A stretch of 64,000 nt of DNA from Ilyonectria destructans. Its lineage: Eukaryota > Ascomycota > Sordariomycetes > Hypocreales > Nectriaceae. Shown piece by piece: positions 53,478 through 63,660 of this stretch (positions are counted from its first letter, which is position 1; each line of letters begins with the position of its first letter). The position numbers and the translations under genes are program-made. Location of the stretch: NCBI GenBank assembly GCA_020740775.1, contig JAHEWK010000025.1, positions 186,001-250,000 on the forward strand. Reading direction: 5' to 3'. The notes beneath the pieces are model-generated. The model saw nothing but the letters and a program-made list of their open reading frames with translations, did not search any database and was not told where the DNA came from.

Positions 53478-54391
53478 CCATAAAATCCCTCTCGAGAAAA
53501 GAGGGGGCCGGAGGTATCCTTGTGGTGAGCCAATGTTGTCATTATTCTTGTCTTGTGTGTTCCTCTTGCTGAGTTCCCCGCTCCTTGTCCTGATGCCAGT
53601 CCATATGCAACCTCGTAATACCAGTATCACAATAGCAGTCTTAACATCCTTTTATCCACACCTTATCTGACAATCCTAGATCAATACAATTATCAGATTC
53701 GGGATCCACACTCTATTGAACGAAAAAACCCTTGATCGAATGTGCCGTACGCCATCCAACACCACCTATTAGATCTGGAGGATCCAGTCAGCAGCCACCA
53801 GCCACAAAAAGCAAAACCAGGGTCAGATGACCCTCCTTTGCGAGCTCTGGAGAGGTAGCTAAATAGCTGCTGGATTGCTTGGGGACCCCCAGAGATAATC
53901 AAGCACTCAATTGAGCCACTGTCAATCGTGGAATCTAACACATGTTCAACCCCTCCTGCTTTACAATCCCTGTCCACAGCAGGGGTCTCTTATAGCCAGC
54001 CTCTTTTATATCTTACTGTGGGCAGTAAATAATGTTGCAAAATAATGGATAGTGAATAGATTCAAGTGTCATCCTTCCTGTGTAAACAACATAATCAGGC
54101 AGGTATTCCAACCAAGTTGGAACACCCGTAGTATGATGGTAGAATGTCCAACTGCTAGGACTCAATTGAGCAATTGGAAGATCTGGGCACGTCCCGGTGG
54201 GGTGGCTTTTTTTGGCCATAGGCACTTTCTCCCCCGCTTCTCCCAGGACGCCTTCCACAAAACCCCTCTCGGCCGCCGGGGGAAGCTGCTCTCCCCCCCG
54301 ACTTCCCGGCCCACAAAAATAGTTCGTCAAGGCTCCTTCATACGGGCCAGCTTGCTGGGCCCGATCACTTGTTTAAGATAGATTCGGGATA
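53478..54391. other. No gene seen
   Basis: Only short frames without recognisable features lie between the MULE and the pogo-type MITE. Two TA bases at 54390-54391 are the MITE target duplication. Confidence 0.5.
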
Positions 54392-54622
54392 ACGTATATG
54401 ATAAGCGAGTGTCACAAACAAGCGAATGTCCCACCTATACTGTACAGCTAAAAGTATAAATTTTAGATTTTCTAAAATGGGCTATTTAATTAGTAAATTC
54501 TTAAGGAATTAATTTTAGATATCTTTAAAGAAAAGTCATAAGATAGTATTTTCTTGAAAGTTTTAACTAATTTATTTAGCCTTTAATATATAAATTTAAT
54601 AAAAACACACAGTGTGAATAAG

Positions 54623-55271
54623 TGTGAAGGGCTGGACAGGAGTTTGTTCAACAGGCTGTTGCCGTAGAATTGTCTATCTAAAGCTAAAGAGCAAGAAGGA
54701 AGAAGGGAAGTCCTTGGCCTCTAGCAGCTAAGAAAGGAGTATGCTCGCGAGAGCGCTAAGCTTGGCTAAATCCCGGTCCGAGGGAAATCGCCGGGGTCTC
54801 GGTGGAGCCCCGGCGAGGGCCGGGTTCCGGCACAGCCGGAATGTTACGAGCAGGAAGGTCAACCCGGGTACGAACGGAAAACGTCGGAGCTCGGAACGGA
54901 ACAAACAGACCCCGGTCGAACTGGTCGAACGGGAGCTCGTTCGACCACGTTCGACCAAAAGTGAAACCTTAACCTTAAATGGTCGAACAGGTCGAACAAG
55001 AGCGCGTTCGACCACGATCGACCAAGCAAATCAGAATAGTATATATAGTTTCACTCATTCCCACTTTCCCTGTCTAGATAGCTCTCCAGCTTTCAATACA
55101 ATTCGATTACTCAAGAACACTTCTTGACATTATCAGACGTGATACGCAACCCTACGCTCAGCACGCTACGCCTCGTCACAACTGCCAACATAAACCGATC
55201 AGGTTACGGTTTACTACGTTGGGAACCTTGACCGTCACACGGAACCCATACTAAGGCTTCAGCCTGTGACA
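54623..55271 (+). repeat. Solo LTR (family 2) with ATAAG target duplication, itself interrupted
   Basis: It runs from TGTGAAGGGC to CTGTGACA, flanked by ATAAG at 54618-54622 and 55272-55276. Removing the nested LTR and one CGGAA leaves 246 bp, equal to the reverse-complement copy at 49808-50054 (247 bp). Confidence 0.92.
54842..55239 (+). repeat. 398-bp solo LTR (family 3) with CGGAA target duplication, inside the family-2 LTR
   Basis: It starts TGTTACGAGCAGG and ends GACCGTCACA, flanked by CGGAA at 54837-54841 and 55240-55244. It contains several GGTCGAAC/GTTCGACC motifs in both orientations (about 54910-55020) and a TATATATAG box near 55040. Confidence 0.93.
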
Positions 55272-55482
55272 ATAAGCTTTTTTTAATAACTTTATAAAAA
55301 GAATTATTTAAAATCTATGAAAATTCTCCTCTAAATAATCTTATTTAATAAACCTTATTATAAGCTTTTAGCTATTTTAAGTTTAATTTGATTTTTTAAA
55401 GAATTTCTTAAAATCGCGATTTAAGGTGAAAATCTGAGTGGGACACTCACTTGTCTGGGACATTCGCTTATCATGTACGTTA

Positions 55483-56387
55483 GTCAGATAGATGTGGATC
55501 AAATCTTGATGATATTATTGATTGTTCTTCTTCGTCTTGTCTCCTCTTTTCTCTAGAGCGGGTTTTGTCGTCATCTTGCCCCCCCCCCCCCCCTTCAGCC
55601 ACAGATGCAGATACCTGATATTCTTATCAAAAGGCCTCTCTCGGTGCATTATCCAGCCACAATCTAACATAAATTTCATTCATTCATTCATACGAACCCC
55701 TTGCCCCGTAACTTCTATCACGTCGGTTCCGGAATGAAGAAGTAATCTTCTGAATGAAATATGGACCAGACACCGGCAGTGTGCCATCGAGCAAACGTAC
55801 GTTCTCTGATACGCCTCTAGAGGGATCTGATCCAGAGCCCTCCGAGCCCATCGACGCCTCCTCCTCCTACCCGACGAATCATATCGAGGATGTCAAAGTC
55901 GAAGAAACTAGTATCCAAATCATTGTCTCGGCGAAAGAGCAATTACTTAAAGTTGCTCTGCAGGGAAGCAGTCCGGCCAGTTGATTGGGACGGTGGACGA
56001 TCAGTCCTTTCGAGAAGTAGCTCGCACGTTAGTTGAGCGCCAGGGCGTTCTCAACCGGACAGAAGAGTCCAAATTCACGTAAGTGAGCTGGTCAACGGAA
56101 GACTGCTTCAAGAACTTGCCTATATTCGCGTCCCAAGGAATATTGTGGCGGAACCAGTTGCTCATCAAGCCAGGTTGCTGTCTCTGCGCATGCAAATGGA
56201 AAATGCGTCGAGGTGAACCATCTGAATACGACCCAATAAACGGAACGGGCCTGTTCCCTGCTGACGCACCTTTGACATTGAAAAGGTCTCCCAGATAGAA
56301 ACAAATACCTGCTGCCCGTATGCTTTCGATTCGATAAATGTCTGACTCTAGCCCCGGACTCCCTGCTGTACCTCAAAAATCTACACC
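55483..56387. other. Interval with a possible small degraded gene
   Basis: A run of about 16 C lies at 55580-55597. From ATG 55759 a frame reads MKYGPDTGSVPSSKRTFSDT to a stop at 55984. A shifted frame then reads QLIGTVDDQSFREVARTLVE to a possible donor (AC|GTAAGTGAG) near 56080. This could be a spliced or decayed gene, but no family is recognised and no complete model was found. Confidence 0.3.
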
Positions 56388-57230
56388 TCACTCTCTCCTC
56401 ATCCTCACCAGCTCCTCTAACTTCGCAATGCACCCTGGCAAATACTCCTTCACCCCATACGCATAAAGGTAGTCTCTCTCCTCGACCAAATCACTCAACG
56501 CCACCTTGACCCAGTCCTCCGTCTTCTCTCTTCGTTCCCTTCTGGCCTGCCGCCTGTTCTTCTCCCACGCCAACTTCTGGCGGTACATCTGGCCGCGTTG
56601 CTGCTTGTTCGGCCTCCCAGTCTTGAACGCACCGACATCTGCATCCTTCGACGTCCATCGCTGTGGGACTTTAGGTAACTCAGCTGCCAGGCTGGCTGGC
56701 TTCTCCCGCGCCTTGATCAGCGGCAGAAGTGCGTCATCCAGCAATTTGAAACTCGGGACGCTATTGTCGCATGGGGTACCGCACATCTTGCACGTGGTGT
56801 CGAGGTCAGTGTGTGACGCATCAGCCATGCTGAGCAGCAGGTTGAAGGCCAGCGTGGTGTCCATGGCGACTAGCTTCTTGACGGCACCCATGTGCTTGCA
56901 GGCGGAGGTGGCGTAGTTGGAGGTTGTGATCGCCGTGCTGTTACCGCTCATGATCTTGACCTTCTTGTCCAGCTCGTCGACGCGCTTGTCGAGGGCCGTG
57001 AGGGTGTCGGTGTAGAGCCTCTTGGCCTCTTTGTTGGTGCCTCCAGCGGTGATCTTCTTGGGCTTCGCGGAATTGGCTGTCCTGACCTGCTTTCTCTTTG
57101 ACGCCTTTGCGGGACGAGTGGGGTGGTCGTTTTCTTTGTCGGAGCCCTCTCCGTTGTCTTTGGTGTCGCGCTTGCGCTTAGCGGAGCTGGATGGATTGAG
57201 CTGGCTACTGAGGCTGTTTAATGGGGTCAT
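56388..57230 (-). CDS. Hypothetical nuclear-type protein with coiled coil
   Basis: A 280-residue single-exon frame. No known domain. The N-terminal 65 residues are rich in Lys, Ser and Asn with likely nuclear-localisation clusters (AKRKRD, ASKRKQ). A heptad-like segment LTALDKRVDELDKKVKIMSG (about 78-97) suggests a short coiled coil. A CKMCGTPC cluster (about 146-153) may bind metal. The C-terminal half is highly basic (RQKLAWEKNRRQARRERREK). It overlaps nothing and shows no transposon signature. Function cannot be assigned. Confidence 0.55.
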   Translation of the reverse strand: MTPLNSLSSQLNPSSSAKRKRDTKDNGEGSDKENDHPTRPAKASKRKQVRTANSAKPKKITAGGTNKEAKRLYTDTLTALDKRVDELDKKVKIMSGNSTAITTSNYATSACKHMGAVKKLVAMDTTLAFNLLLSMADASHTDLDTTCKMCGTPCDNSVPSFKLLDDALLPLIKAREKPASLAAELPKVPQRWTSKDADVGAFKTGRPNKQQRGQMYRQKLAWEKNRRQARRERREKTEDWVKVALSDLVEERDYLYAYGVKEYLPGCIAKLEELVRMRRE

Positions 57231-57600
57231 TTTCGATGCTGTGTACTCCGTATGGTCGAACTAACTCAGCAGAGGTTAAGAAACTAGAAGGAGTGGATCC
57301 GTTTGGCAGAGGGAGACAAAGTTGAAATGGAAGATGTTCCAAGGTCAGACAGAAACAGGTACGCGTCAAGGAGCACGCGTCAAGCAGATCGCGTTGTGGA
57401 GCACAGACCATCTCGACGAGAGAAGAACCACCAAGAAGCTTCTCCGCTCATCGAGGTCCCGCTGGTCCTCCACCGTGTAGGCACTCGGTCCGCTAATCGT
57501 GCCGACCTCGATAACCAGATCGCCACGTACCTCAACATCAACTCCGACTCCGGCTTCGTGCCCCCGGCGTGGCAGTCACATGTCGGCACCATAGTGGTTG
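57231..57600. other. No gene seen
   Basis: This is the upstream region of the minus-strand hypothetical gene up to the AT-rich TIR element. A 117-codon frame at 57303-57656 runs into that element and is not supported. Confidence 0.4.
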
Positions 57601-58195
57601 CCAGTGTTGCTAATAATATGGCAATAAAACAATATACTGCAATACATACGACATGATATGCCCTACACGATATTGTACCAATACAATATGCAGATTGCCA
57701 TATTGTCACAATACAATATCGGGATGTCCATATTGGCAATATATTGTTTGTATTGGCTTGTCGCTTTGGAGGAAAAGTTCATTTGTTTGTTGACAATTTG
57801 ACTAACTGACACGCGATGACGCCTGAAAAAAGGCGTCATGGAGGTGTCAACCGAGTGCTATAGGGTAGCAGTCCCCCAACACCAACCCCCCGCAACCCCG
57901 CTGCTGTCAGGGCACAAAGGAGTAGAGACGACCTCGATGCCTCAACAACGCATGGTTTGGGATTCGAGATTTTCAAGGTGACGATATTTTAGCCACGGCA
58001 GGTGAATAATGAAGGTCACGTGTAATATATGGCATATATTGTCACATTGCTAATATATTGGATTCTTGGCAATACAATACAATATCGGCCATGTTCATAT
58101 TGGGTAATACAATATGCACCCCTTGACAATACAATAATATTGCGAGGGGGTCCATATTGCCAATATCGTATTGTTTATATTATTAGCAACACTGG
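57601..58195. mobile_element. 595-bp AT-rich TIR element
   Basis: The perfect 19-bp inverted repeat CCAGTGTTGCTAATAATAT occupies 57601-57619 and 58177-58195. Both arms are filled with variants of CAATACAATAT and ATATTGGCAATAT. The middle has the perfect stem ATGACGCCT/AGGCGTCAT around GAAAAA (near 57815-57840). No protein is encoded. The CAGTG start suggests a hAT-type non-autonomous element, but no 8-bp duplication could be matched. Confidence 0.75.
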
Positions 58196-58576
58196 TGCTA
58201 GTAGTGCAGTGACTAGAATTTGGGTTGACATCTCCAACGATGCAACGAGATCTAGAACAAGAGTTTCATTTTGCAGTAGGCAGGGGAGACTTGCATCATC
58301 TGTCACAGGGTCCGGATCTGCAAGATCAACCCGATCAACTGGATCAACTAGGATTGTCAGGAGAACCTCTCGACAGCTGACGAATAACCCCTATGACCTC
58401 TATTCTGATAAACACTATATGTATAGGAGACTTACCTAGAGACCATCATTAGATAGAGAAATCAAGAGCTTGTTATCCTATGATCTGGATCCATAGCTGC
58501 TTGTGACATCCTCTCTTATCATCGTGTTTCAGTGCGGAAAAATGCGTTCCTTTAATGCCATCCAAGGCACCAGTGG
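58196..58576. other. No gene seen
   Basis: Short spacer of mixed composition between the TIR element and the 3' end of the frameshifted hypothetical gene. Confidence 0.4.
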
Positions 58577-60650
58577 TTATTTGGGTAATTGCAAAATACT
58601 TTGTCTATTTGATCCCCAGGCACAAAAGGTTCTGGTCGGCGAAATAGCAATCACTAGATTATACCTCCCAGCTCTATGGTAACGAAGTTCTTCTTGAGTT
58701 GTTGCCCAACTACCACCAACGAAACTGTCACACTGGAAGAGCTCGATGACGGTGCTATACAAGTACTCAAGCCAGATGCACCGATTGGCTGGCAACTCTC
58801 GGACGGAGTAGCGCTGAGCCCATTTCTTGGCCTGCCACATGCGTGCATGGACGTCGCGGATGTCCTGAATAACCCTCCATTGACGGCCGTAATCACGCCG
58901 TAGGATGCCATTGCCCACAATTAGTCGATCGCCAACATCGCCTTTGAAGCGCCAATTATCCCAGTCAAATTTGCCCGGGAGCCACCATCCAAGCCCGTAG
59001 TCTTGCGAGGTCTTATAAAGACCAAGCCCCTGGTGCTCGACCTCGACATCCCGCCGCTGGCCATATCGCGTGGTGGTATGCGGGGTCGATTTCCATCGAT
59101 CTCTCCATAACACTGACACCTTGGCGATGATACCAGACATGTTAAAACGCAGGCTTCGAAGCGCCACCGCCATGACGATAGTCTCAGGCAGAGAGTACTT
59201 CGGGCCGGTCTGGGACTTGATGTACTCGAAGAGGAAGCAATGCCTGTTGATGTTGCTATGCAGGAAGTGCGCCATCGTTCTCGATTGGATGGCGAAGAAA
59301 GGTGGCTCCCGGTCGGCAGATGCCTGATGATGACCAGTTTGGGCCGCCGTCTGGGAAGAAGCTAAGTGAGGGAGGATGCGTTGGAGGAGCGCCCAAGATA
59401 GGCGATCTTCGGCTCGAACCCCATAGGTGAACGGGATGGGAATGCCGTCTTCACCGCTCGGGACTAAGCCGGCTCTGACGCGAAGCTTACTCAGGCGGTA
59501 TGCGAGTTGGAGAGAAGCTTGATTGGCGTGACTCCCACGGGTAGAGCCTTCGCAGTCAGCCAGGTACGAAGGGTCCAGCGCCATCTTCTCGAGTTGGGGA
59601 TTCTGAAACGGATATTGTCTAGCGGCGTCAAATGGAATCTTGATGAGATTGTAAAACTGGCTGTACAGGAGGCCTTCAAGAACCTCACGGCTCCCGTGCG
59701 TGGGCGTGATGGTCATGTCAACCGCGTCGCGCATCGTGACCCACGGGTACTCGGCTTGGCGGAGGGCAGCGACGCCAGGCTTGACTGGCTCTGAAGGCTC
59801 GGGCGGGTTTGGCTCAACAAGGCCCAGGGCATTATAACGACGACTCCACGCCTGTCGCTGCCGCCAGAGGCGCTTCAGACAACACCGCCTCCAGAGGAGC
59901 ACATTGGCCTCGGCGGCAGACCCAGTTCGAGGAGTATATTGACGGCCAATATCAACGTAGGTACTACTGGGGTCAAGGAATTTCTCGTCAACGGCGGCGT
60001 TCCATTGGTTGCGCCAGTCGCTGATGGTCTGAGTGATATCGGGATGCATGTAGGCAAGCTTCAAGTTCTTGGCCCCCATGTAGAGTCTTACGCCAGCAAA
60101 CTGGGGAAATGTCGCTGCGCGTGATTGGACCCCTTGCCAGATGGCACCTACTGCCTTGGCCGAGCACGTCAGCATTCGTATTCCCCTTGTTGAGGCGCTC
60201 AGTCGAGATGCTCTCCTGTCGGGCGCGCGAGGTGGATTGGGCGATTCGGCGGCTTTTTGGTATGTATTGGAGTATGTTCGGGTCTTGAACTGCTGCGGTG
60301 ATTGCTGGCAGTAGGATCTGGTCGTACCAAAGCGCGTACTGTTCCTTGGGGAGGCAGGTCTGCATGTATGGGTCGTCATGTGCATGGCGTGAGCATAAGG
60401 CTGGGAAGAACACCCAGATGAATGTATCGATCAAGCCTTGGATCCGTCCTAAGCAATAGTTAGGAACATGATGTAGAGGCCGTCGCTGCTGGTGGGTTCC
60501 CTGGGATTGAGAGTCGGTCTGATAAAAACTGTTGCTCGGTATATCGATACTGAGATGTACATCGTCGGTATGGTTGAAGATGACATAGGGTTGCGGGTAC
60601 CATTGGATACCTATATATATCTCTAACCATGTCTTTCTCACAGGATTCAT
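58577..60650 (-). pseudogene. Long hypothetical protein gene with a frameshift
   Basis: Two minus-strand frames make one protein. 60650 to about 60170 reads HHVPNYCLGRIQGLIDTFIW, then PKEQYALWYDQILLPAITAA and SRARQESISTERLNKG. From about 60180 the other frame continues with FPQFAGVRLYMGAKNLKLAY, YVDIGRQYTPRTG, WRRCCLKRLWRQRQAWSRRY and PFFAIQSRTMAHFLHSNIN, to the stop at 58577. Joined length would be near 700 residues. The text is rich in Trp, Tyr and Arg, and I recall similar proteins only as uncharacterised fungal hypotheticals. Either a single-base shift or an unrecognised intron near 60170 separates the halves. The start region overlaps the start of the divergent hAT gene by 22 bp. Confidence 0.6.
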
Positions 60651-63071
60651 TATCCCTTACCGTCCCTACAACGCCCTCCACGCTGAACCTCTCCTTGCCG
60701 GCGCCCAGTGTTGCTTCTAGTGCTCCTCCGAGTATTGCCTCGATACCCGCCGAGAAACTTTCAATCTGGACTTTCTTTCGATATGCCAGAGGTTCGGAGC
60801 CCGAATTCAGGCCAAAGGAGAGATCTGATCGAAGTGGGAAGTCCTCAAATAAACGCCTACATTACTGTATCGCCTGTTGGGACAATAAAAAGAAGAGTTG
60901 GAGTACAATATACACATCAGGAGCCCGGGATCACCTTCGTCTCAATCACCCATCTCTGTAGAAGAGATGGCTGGATATGGAAGACCGGCAAACCTCTTCC
61001 AAGCCTAAATTAGTGTCTGGCCAGCAGTTCATGAATTCGTTTTTGCTTCAAAAGGATGAGGCTTCGAGAGAACTGGTCCTCCGAGAGGCTTATGATCGGC
61101 CGCGGCATCTCCAGGCGTTGCTAGCACTCTGTGCTAGAAGGAGGCTTCCTCTCAATGCTATTGAGTGGCCAGAACTCCATGATCTCCTCCTCTCTGCTAA
61201 TCCAGAGATCTCGGATCTTGCACAGTTTAGCAGAAGAACATTCACTCGTGCCCTGGTTCTCAACTACGAGAGATATCGTCAAATACTTCAGAACAACATC
61301 CAGGAAGCTATTGGGGATATCCATATATCAACAGATATGTGGACATCTCCAGCTCGAAAGGCATATCTCTGCATCTGTGTTAGGTGGATCTCCCAGGATT
61401 ACCAGTTCAAACACGGGATGCTAGCACTCCCACAGGTGCTCTTTAGCCACTCTGGAGAGATCCAGGCGGCTATCATCCTCCGCACCCTTAAATCCTTCGG
61501 GATAACAACTAAACTCGGCTATCACACTGGAGATAACGCCACTTCAAATGATACTCTACTCATAGAGCTCTCTCGGTCTCTAAAACTTGAATTTGGGGTT
61601 TGTATACACTAGCTTTTAGATGGTTATTCACTTATATCGAACAGATTGATTATGATCCAATTACCCACCGCATCCGCTGCCTTGATCATATTCTTAACCT
61701 TGCCCTTCAAGCCTTTCTTCTTGCCACCTCAAAAGAAGCTCTCAAAGCTGCTCTTGCGGCTATTGAAGAGACGGAAGATAATGACCCTTACGAGCTATTC
61801 TGCGCCTATCTTGATGTGCCGGTCGTTGACGATAATCCGGCCTCAATAAGAGCTCATGAACAAGCCCAGAGAAGAGGGAGTAAAGTTAAAGCGAAGCATA
61901 AAGGTTTTGAAGGCTGGGGTGCTACTACTGCGCTCCAGAAGCTTCATAACCTAGCTGTATGGCTTCGAAACAGCTCTATCCATCATGATCGATGGATAGA
62001 GGCTGTTGGCATTACATTAGGGATTGATAACGACACTCGATGGTCCTCATGGTATCTCATCAAGCGTACGACACGCAAGGAGCGAGAGATTAAGGACTTC
62101 ATTGATAAACACCCTGAATGCGATAACTTTCGACTCAATGGTGTTGAGTGGGATACACTTAAGCGAACAGAGAGGCTTCTCTCTGTATTTGCTAGTGGTA
62201 CACTATGGGTTGAAGGTAGTGAGGCTTCATTATCCCAGAGCCTTACCCTGATGGATGCTATCCTCACCTTCTTTGAGGATCAGAAGGTTTATCCTATTTC
62301 ATCAAGATAATGCTTAAAGCTGATGTTTTATAGGTGCTATATAAATCAGGCCCAGAGAAAGACCTCCGCATGGTTCATTCTATTGAGATGGGCTGGTTTA
62401 TCCTTGATAAATACTACGCCCTCGTTGAGTCAACGCCAGTATACGCCGCCGCGATGCTTCTCGATCCGTCGAAGCGGAAGCTTTATCTTCTTCAGAACTG
62501 GCCTGAAGAGTGGCATCAGAAGACTATTGATGCTGCTTATTCGATCTGGCAGAAGGAATACGCGCATCTCCCTCATGAATCACTCCCTGCTGCTGCTGCT
62601 GATATCGATACGTCTCATCCATCCTCGAAGAAGAGGGTAGAGAATGAATTAGACCGGCTGAAACGGCGTCTAAGAGTTCAACCTACTTCGCAAGGGGATG
62701 AAGATACGTTTATGGCGTTTATTGAAGATAAAACTATCGATCTTGATGCTCTAAAGATAACTCCTCTTCAGTGGTGGTTAGTTCCAGAGCAGCGCCGGCG
62801 CTATCCTCATCTCCACCGTATGGCCATCAATATCCTCTCAATCGCACCCTCATCTGCTGAACCAGAACAACAATTCTCGGGCGCACGCCGTACACAGAGC
62901 TGGGATAGGCTTAGGTTATCGCCAGAGAACCTCCAGAGGTTAGAGTGCATGGGCAACTGGTTTGCGAGGAAGCTCATCTCTTCGGAGGCGCTGCTAGCGA
63001 TGATTGCAGAGGCTGTGGAGATGGATGATGAGATGGATATTGATTTCGATGAGGAGGATTGGGATGTATAA
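60629..63071 (+). pseudogene. hAT-family transposase, second copy, one nonsense codon
   Basis: Exon 1 60629-61597, intron GTTTGT...AACAG, exon 2 61645-62286, intron GTTTAT...TATAG, exon 3 62334-63071. Introns lie exactly where the 18828-29417 hAT has them. Features: BED-like finger (CIACWDNKKKSW...HLRLNHPS), HISTDMWTSP and YHTGDNATSNDT catalytic-region motifs, LGIDNDTRWSSW, and the dimerisation block SAEPEQQFSGARRTQSWDRL, then an acidic tail. A TAG at 60960-60962 after NHPSL breaks exon 1; the first copy has no intron here, so a CAG to TAG change is likely. Otherwise complete. No terminal repeats were identified. Confidence 0.83.
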
Positions 63072-63117
63072 TATAAAGAGGCATATTTCGAAGAATTGAG
63101 CATATATACAGCATCTA

Positions 63118-63300
63118 CCTTCCCTACCTTCCCTACCTACCCTATCGTCTACCCACCAATCTACCCACTACTCTGCCCACTACTCTACCCACCACTCTAC
63201 CCACCACTCTACCCACCACTCGACCCACCACTCTACCCACCACTCGACCCACCACTCTACCCACCACTCGACCCACCACTCTACCCACTATACCCAGGTA
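63118..63300 (+). repeat. Minisatellite (CTACCCACCACTCKACCCACCA)n
   Basis: Starting with CCTTCCCTACC units and passing to CTACCCACTACTC, the array settles into about four copies of a 24-bp unit made of CTCTACCCACCA plus CTCGACCCACCA. It lies just 3' of the hAT gene and may be its subterminal region. On either strand it is open as a YPPLYPPL-like or VVGRVVGR-like peptide, which is a by-product. Confidence 0.85.
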
Positions 63301-63424
63301 GGGTAGAGAAGTGGGTAGAGCTCCCTCTACTCTACAATGCCCAAGTATGATCAAGAGCCACCTTGACGGCAGGCATAAGCTACAGGCAAGCCTGTTCTTC
63401 TTCATCCTTGACAGATAACTGACC

Positions 63425-63660
63425 GTTGGATATCAGGACCCGTCTAGAGCTAATCTTCGACGAAGTGTATTCGAACAACTTATAACGAAAACGAAGCCAA
63501 CAGCACAGAATATGATGGACGCAATGATCAGCAGCTATAAAAAGGAGGATTTACATATTTTAATCCTGAACTGGATGACGACACACAACCTGCCCTTCCA
63601 CATTGTTGAGTCAGACGAGTTTAAGGCAATCCTTCTCTATGGGAACTCGCTAGTATGCCT
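63425..63660 (+). pseudogene. N-terminal fragment of another hAT transposase
   Basis: An open frame without a start reads QDPSRANLRRSVFEQLITKT, then the hAT-like segment LILNWMTTHNLPFHIVESDE and FKAILLYGNS. This block precedes the catalytic domain in Restless/Tol2-like fungal hAT proteins. The similarity ends near 63655 and the following text (SADTQVVSHPKP) does not fit. It belongs to a family different from the two longer hAT copies in this window. Confidence 0.65.

Larger units (their letters stand above)
54392..55480. mobile_element. Pogo-type MITE interrupted by nested solo LTRs
   Basis: TA duplications are at 54390-54391 and 55481-55482. Inverted ends begin ACGTAYATGATAAGCGA and continue with a duplicated cassette (TGTCCC, with one variant TGTCAC at the left). 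They follow the same scaffold as the pogo elements at 14477 and 31962. The interior is AT-rich and non-coding. Subtracting the solo LTR and its duplication leaves a core of about 435 bp. Confidence 0.88.

Noticed and set aside
55580..55597. Poly-C run as a telomere or origin signal
   Set aside because: A simple homopolymer; no TTAGGG-type repeats occur anywhere in the window.
56506..56916. 136-codon plus-strand frame
   Set aside because: Antisense to the 280-residue hypothetical gene, which has better composition and a plausible start.
57780..57845. ATGACGCCT...AGGCGTCAT stem as a transcription terminator
   Set aside because: A eukaryotic context with no gene ending there; it lies inside the TIR element and is better seen as part of that repeat.
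63118..63300. Minisatellite as telomeric or CRISPR array
   Set aside because: Units are contiguous without unique spacers and do not match telomeric repeats; the organism is eukaryotic.
63096..63405. Open frames on both strands with YPPLYPPL or VVGRVVGR peptides
   Set aside because: They are translations of the 24-bp minisatellite; being open on both strands is a property of the repeat, not evidence of a protein.
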